Source of the DNA: Deroplatys truncata
Taxonomy: Eukaryota > Arthropoda > Insecta > Mantodea > Mantidae
Assembly: GCA_030765065.1 (NCBI GenBank)
Contig: CM060984.1
Location: forward strand, 1,250,001-1,314,000
Direction: 5' to 3'
Length of the DNA: 64,000 nt
The position numbers and the translations under genes were made by a program. Positions 62,516 to 64,000 of the stretch are shown here, piece after piece. Numbering within the stretch: the stretch's first letter is position 1; the number at the start of each line of letters is the position of its first letter. The notes beneath the pieces were generated by a model. It worked only from the letters and a program-made list of their open reading frames with translations. It did no database searches and was not told the origin of the DNA.

Positions 62516-64000
62516 TAATATATACAATAAAACAGAGGTGTATATAAAGATTCTGTACTCCCAGACTACCAAGTTAATATATACAATAAAACAGAGGTGA
62601 ATATAAAGATTCTGTACTCCCAGACTACCAAGTTAATATATACAATAAAACAGAGGTGTATATAAAGATTCTGTACTCCCAGACTACCAAGTTAATATAT
62701 ACAACAAAACAAAGGTGAATATAAAGATTCTGTACTCCCAGACTACCAAGTTAATATATACAAAAAAACAGAGGTGTATATAAAGATTCTGTACTCCCAG
62801 ACTACCAAGTTAATATATACAAAACAACAAAGGTGAATATAAAGATTCTGTACTCCCAGAATACCAAGTTAATATATAATACAAAACAAAGGTGAATATA
62901 AAGATTCTGTACTCCCAGACTACCAAGTTAATATATACTACAAAACAGAGGTGTATATAAAGATTCTGTACTCCCAGACTACCAAGTTAATATATACAAC
63001 AAAACAAAGGTGAATATAAAGATTCTGTAGTCCCAGACTACCAAGTTAATATATACAACCAAAACAAAGGTGAATATAAAGATTCTGTACTCCCAGACTA
63101 CCAAGTTAATATATACAACAAAACAAAAGTGAATATAAAGATTCTGTGCTACCAGAGTACCAAGTTCACATATATAACAAAACAAAGGTGAATATAAAGA
63201 TTCTGTACTCCCAGACTACCAAGTTCACATATACTACAAAACAAAGGTGAATATAAAGATTCTGTACTCCCAGACTACCAAGTTCACATATACAACAAAA
63301 CAAAGGTGAATATAAAGATTCTGTACTCCCAGACTACCAACTTCACATATACAACAAAACAAAGGTGAATATAAAGATTCTGTACTCCCAGAATACCAAG
63401 TTCACATATACAACAAAACAGAGGTGAATATAAAGATTCTGTACTCCCAGACTACCAAGTTCACATATACAACAAAACAGAGGTGAATATAAAGATTCTG
63501 TACTCCCAGACTACCAAGTTCACATATACAACAAAACAGAGGTCAATATAAAGATTCTGTACTCCCAGACTACCAAGTTAATATATACAAAAAAACAGAG
63601 GTGAATATAAAGATTCTGTACTCCCAGACTACCAAGTTAATATATACAACAAAACAAAGGTGAATATAAACATTCTGTAAACCCAGACTACCAAGTTAAT
63701 ATATACAACAAAACAAAGGTGAATATAAAGATTCTATACACCTAGACTACCAAGTTAATATATACAACAAAACAAAGGTGAATATAAAGATTCTGTAAAC
63801 CCAGACTACCAAGTTAATATATACAATAAAACAGACGTGAATATAAAGATTCTATACACCCAGACTACCAAGTTAATAAATACAACAAAACAGAGGTGAA
63901 TATAAAGATTCTGTACTCCCAGACTACCAAGTTAATATATACAACAAAACAGACGTGAATATAAAGATTCTGTACTCCCAGACTATCAAGTTAATATATT

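Larger units (their letters stand above)
56053..64000 (+). repeat. 58/59/60-bp tandem array (continues past window)
   Basis: About 135 units. The common core is GAATATGAAGATTCTGTA, then a CCCAGACTACCAAG- or CCCAACCACCAAAT-type middle, then AACATATACAACAAAACAGA. Three unit lengths dominate different zones: 59 bp at about 56.1-57.0 and 62.5-64.0 kb, 58 bp (with interspersed 59) at 57.0-59.2 kb, mixed at 59.2-61.5 kb, and 60 bp (extra A in AACAAGAGG) at about 61.6-62.5 kb. Frames of up to 583 codons appear where the period is a multiple of three; they have no domain and exist on both strands, so I do not call genes. Confidence 0.97.

Overview
The window looks like a repeat-saturated piece of a large arthropod, probably insect, genome. 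The retroelement, Tc1-, pogo- and Mutator-type transposase fragments, the tRNA-derived SINE-like B box and the AT-rich composition point to a eukaryote. The insect assignment rests on resemblance of the transposon families to insect ones and is an inference. There are no bacterial features, no rRNA and no CRISPR. I see no complete host gene. One possible first coding exon lies on the minus strand near 18.1-18.2 kb.

Layout. 1-3957: a near-perfect inverted repeat whose arms consist mainly of a 76-bp tandem repeat around a unique promoter-like core; it resembles a foldback element and is cut by the left window edge. 3958-7636: AT-rich dispersed repeats and microsatellites. 7637-10244: 2.4 copies of a CCAAT-rich ~1.1 kb unit that shares sequence with the palindrome core. 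10245-10393: a small MITE-like inverted repeat. 10404-12757: the 3' end plus LTR of a Ty3/gypsy element. 12758-17996: a 68-bp satellite. 17997-19626: the only stretch that may be host unique DNA. 19627-22711: an 88-bp array of 35 units. 23124-32026: a full-length, recently inserted Ty3/gypsy element with LTRs, gag, a -1 slippery site and pol broken by one frameshift, sitting inside a pogo/Tigger-like DNA transposon (about 23.0-33.0 kb). 33763-37098: an 81-bp array. 37.4-37.9 kb: a dead Tc1/mariner transposase. 38.9-39.1 kb: the C-terminal end of a LINE-type reverse transcriptase. 40.3-43.6 kb: a heavily decayed second Ty3/gypsy element. 45965-50210: a minus-strand, pol-less LTR element. 50.9-52.3 kb: a dead Mutator-like transposase. 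56053-64000: a 58/59/60-bp array with higher-order structure that runs off the right edge.

Five mutually dissimilar tandem arrays (units of 76, 68, 88, 81 and 58-60 bp) make up roughly 22 kb, about a third of the window. Most long open frames here come from arrays whose period is a multiple of three and are not genes. The genes that work together are those of the 23.1-32.0 kb retrotransposon: Gag packages the RNA, and the Pol protease, reverse transcriptase, RNase H and integrase would copy and insert it. The RT frameshift means this copy probably needs help in trans. The items most worth following up are the palindrome/CCAAT-module family, the slippery site directly before a CAG tract in the gypsy element, and the possible host exon.
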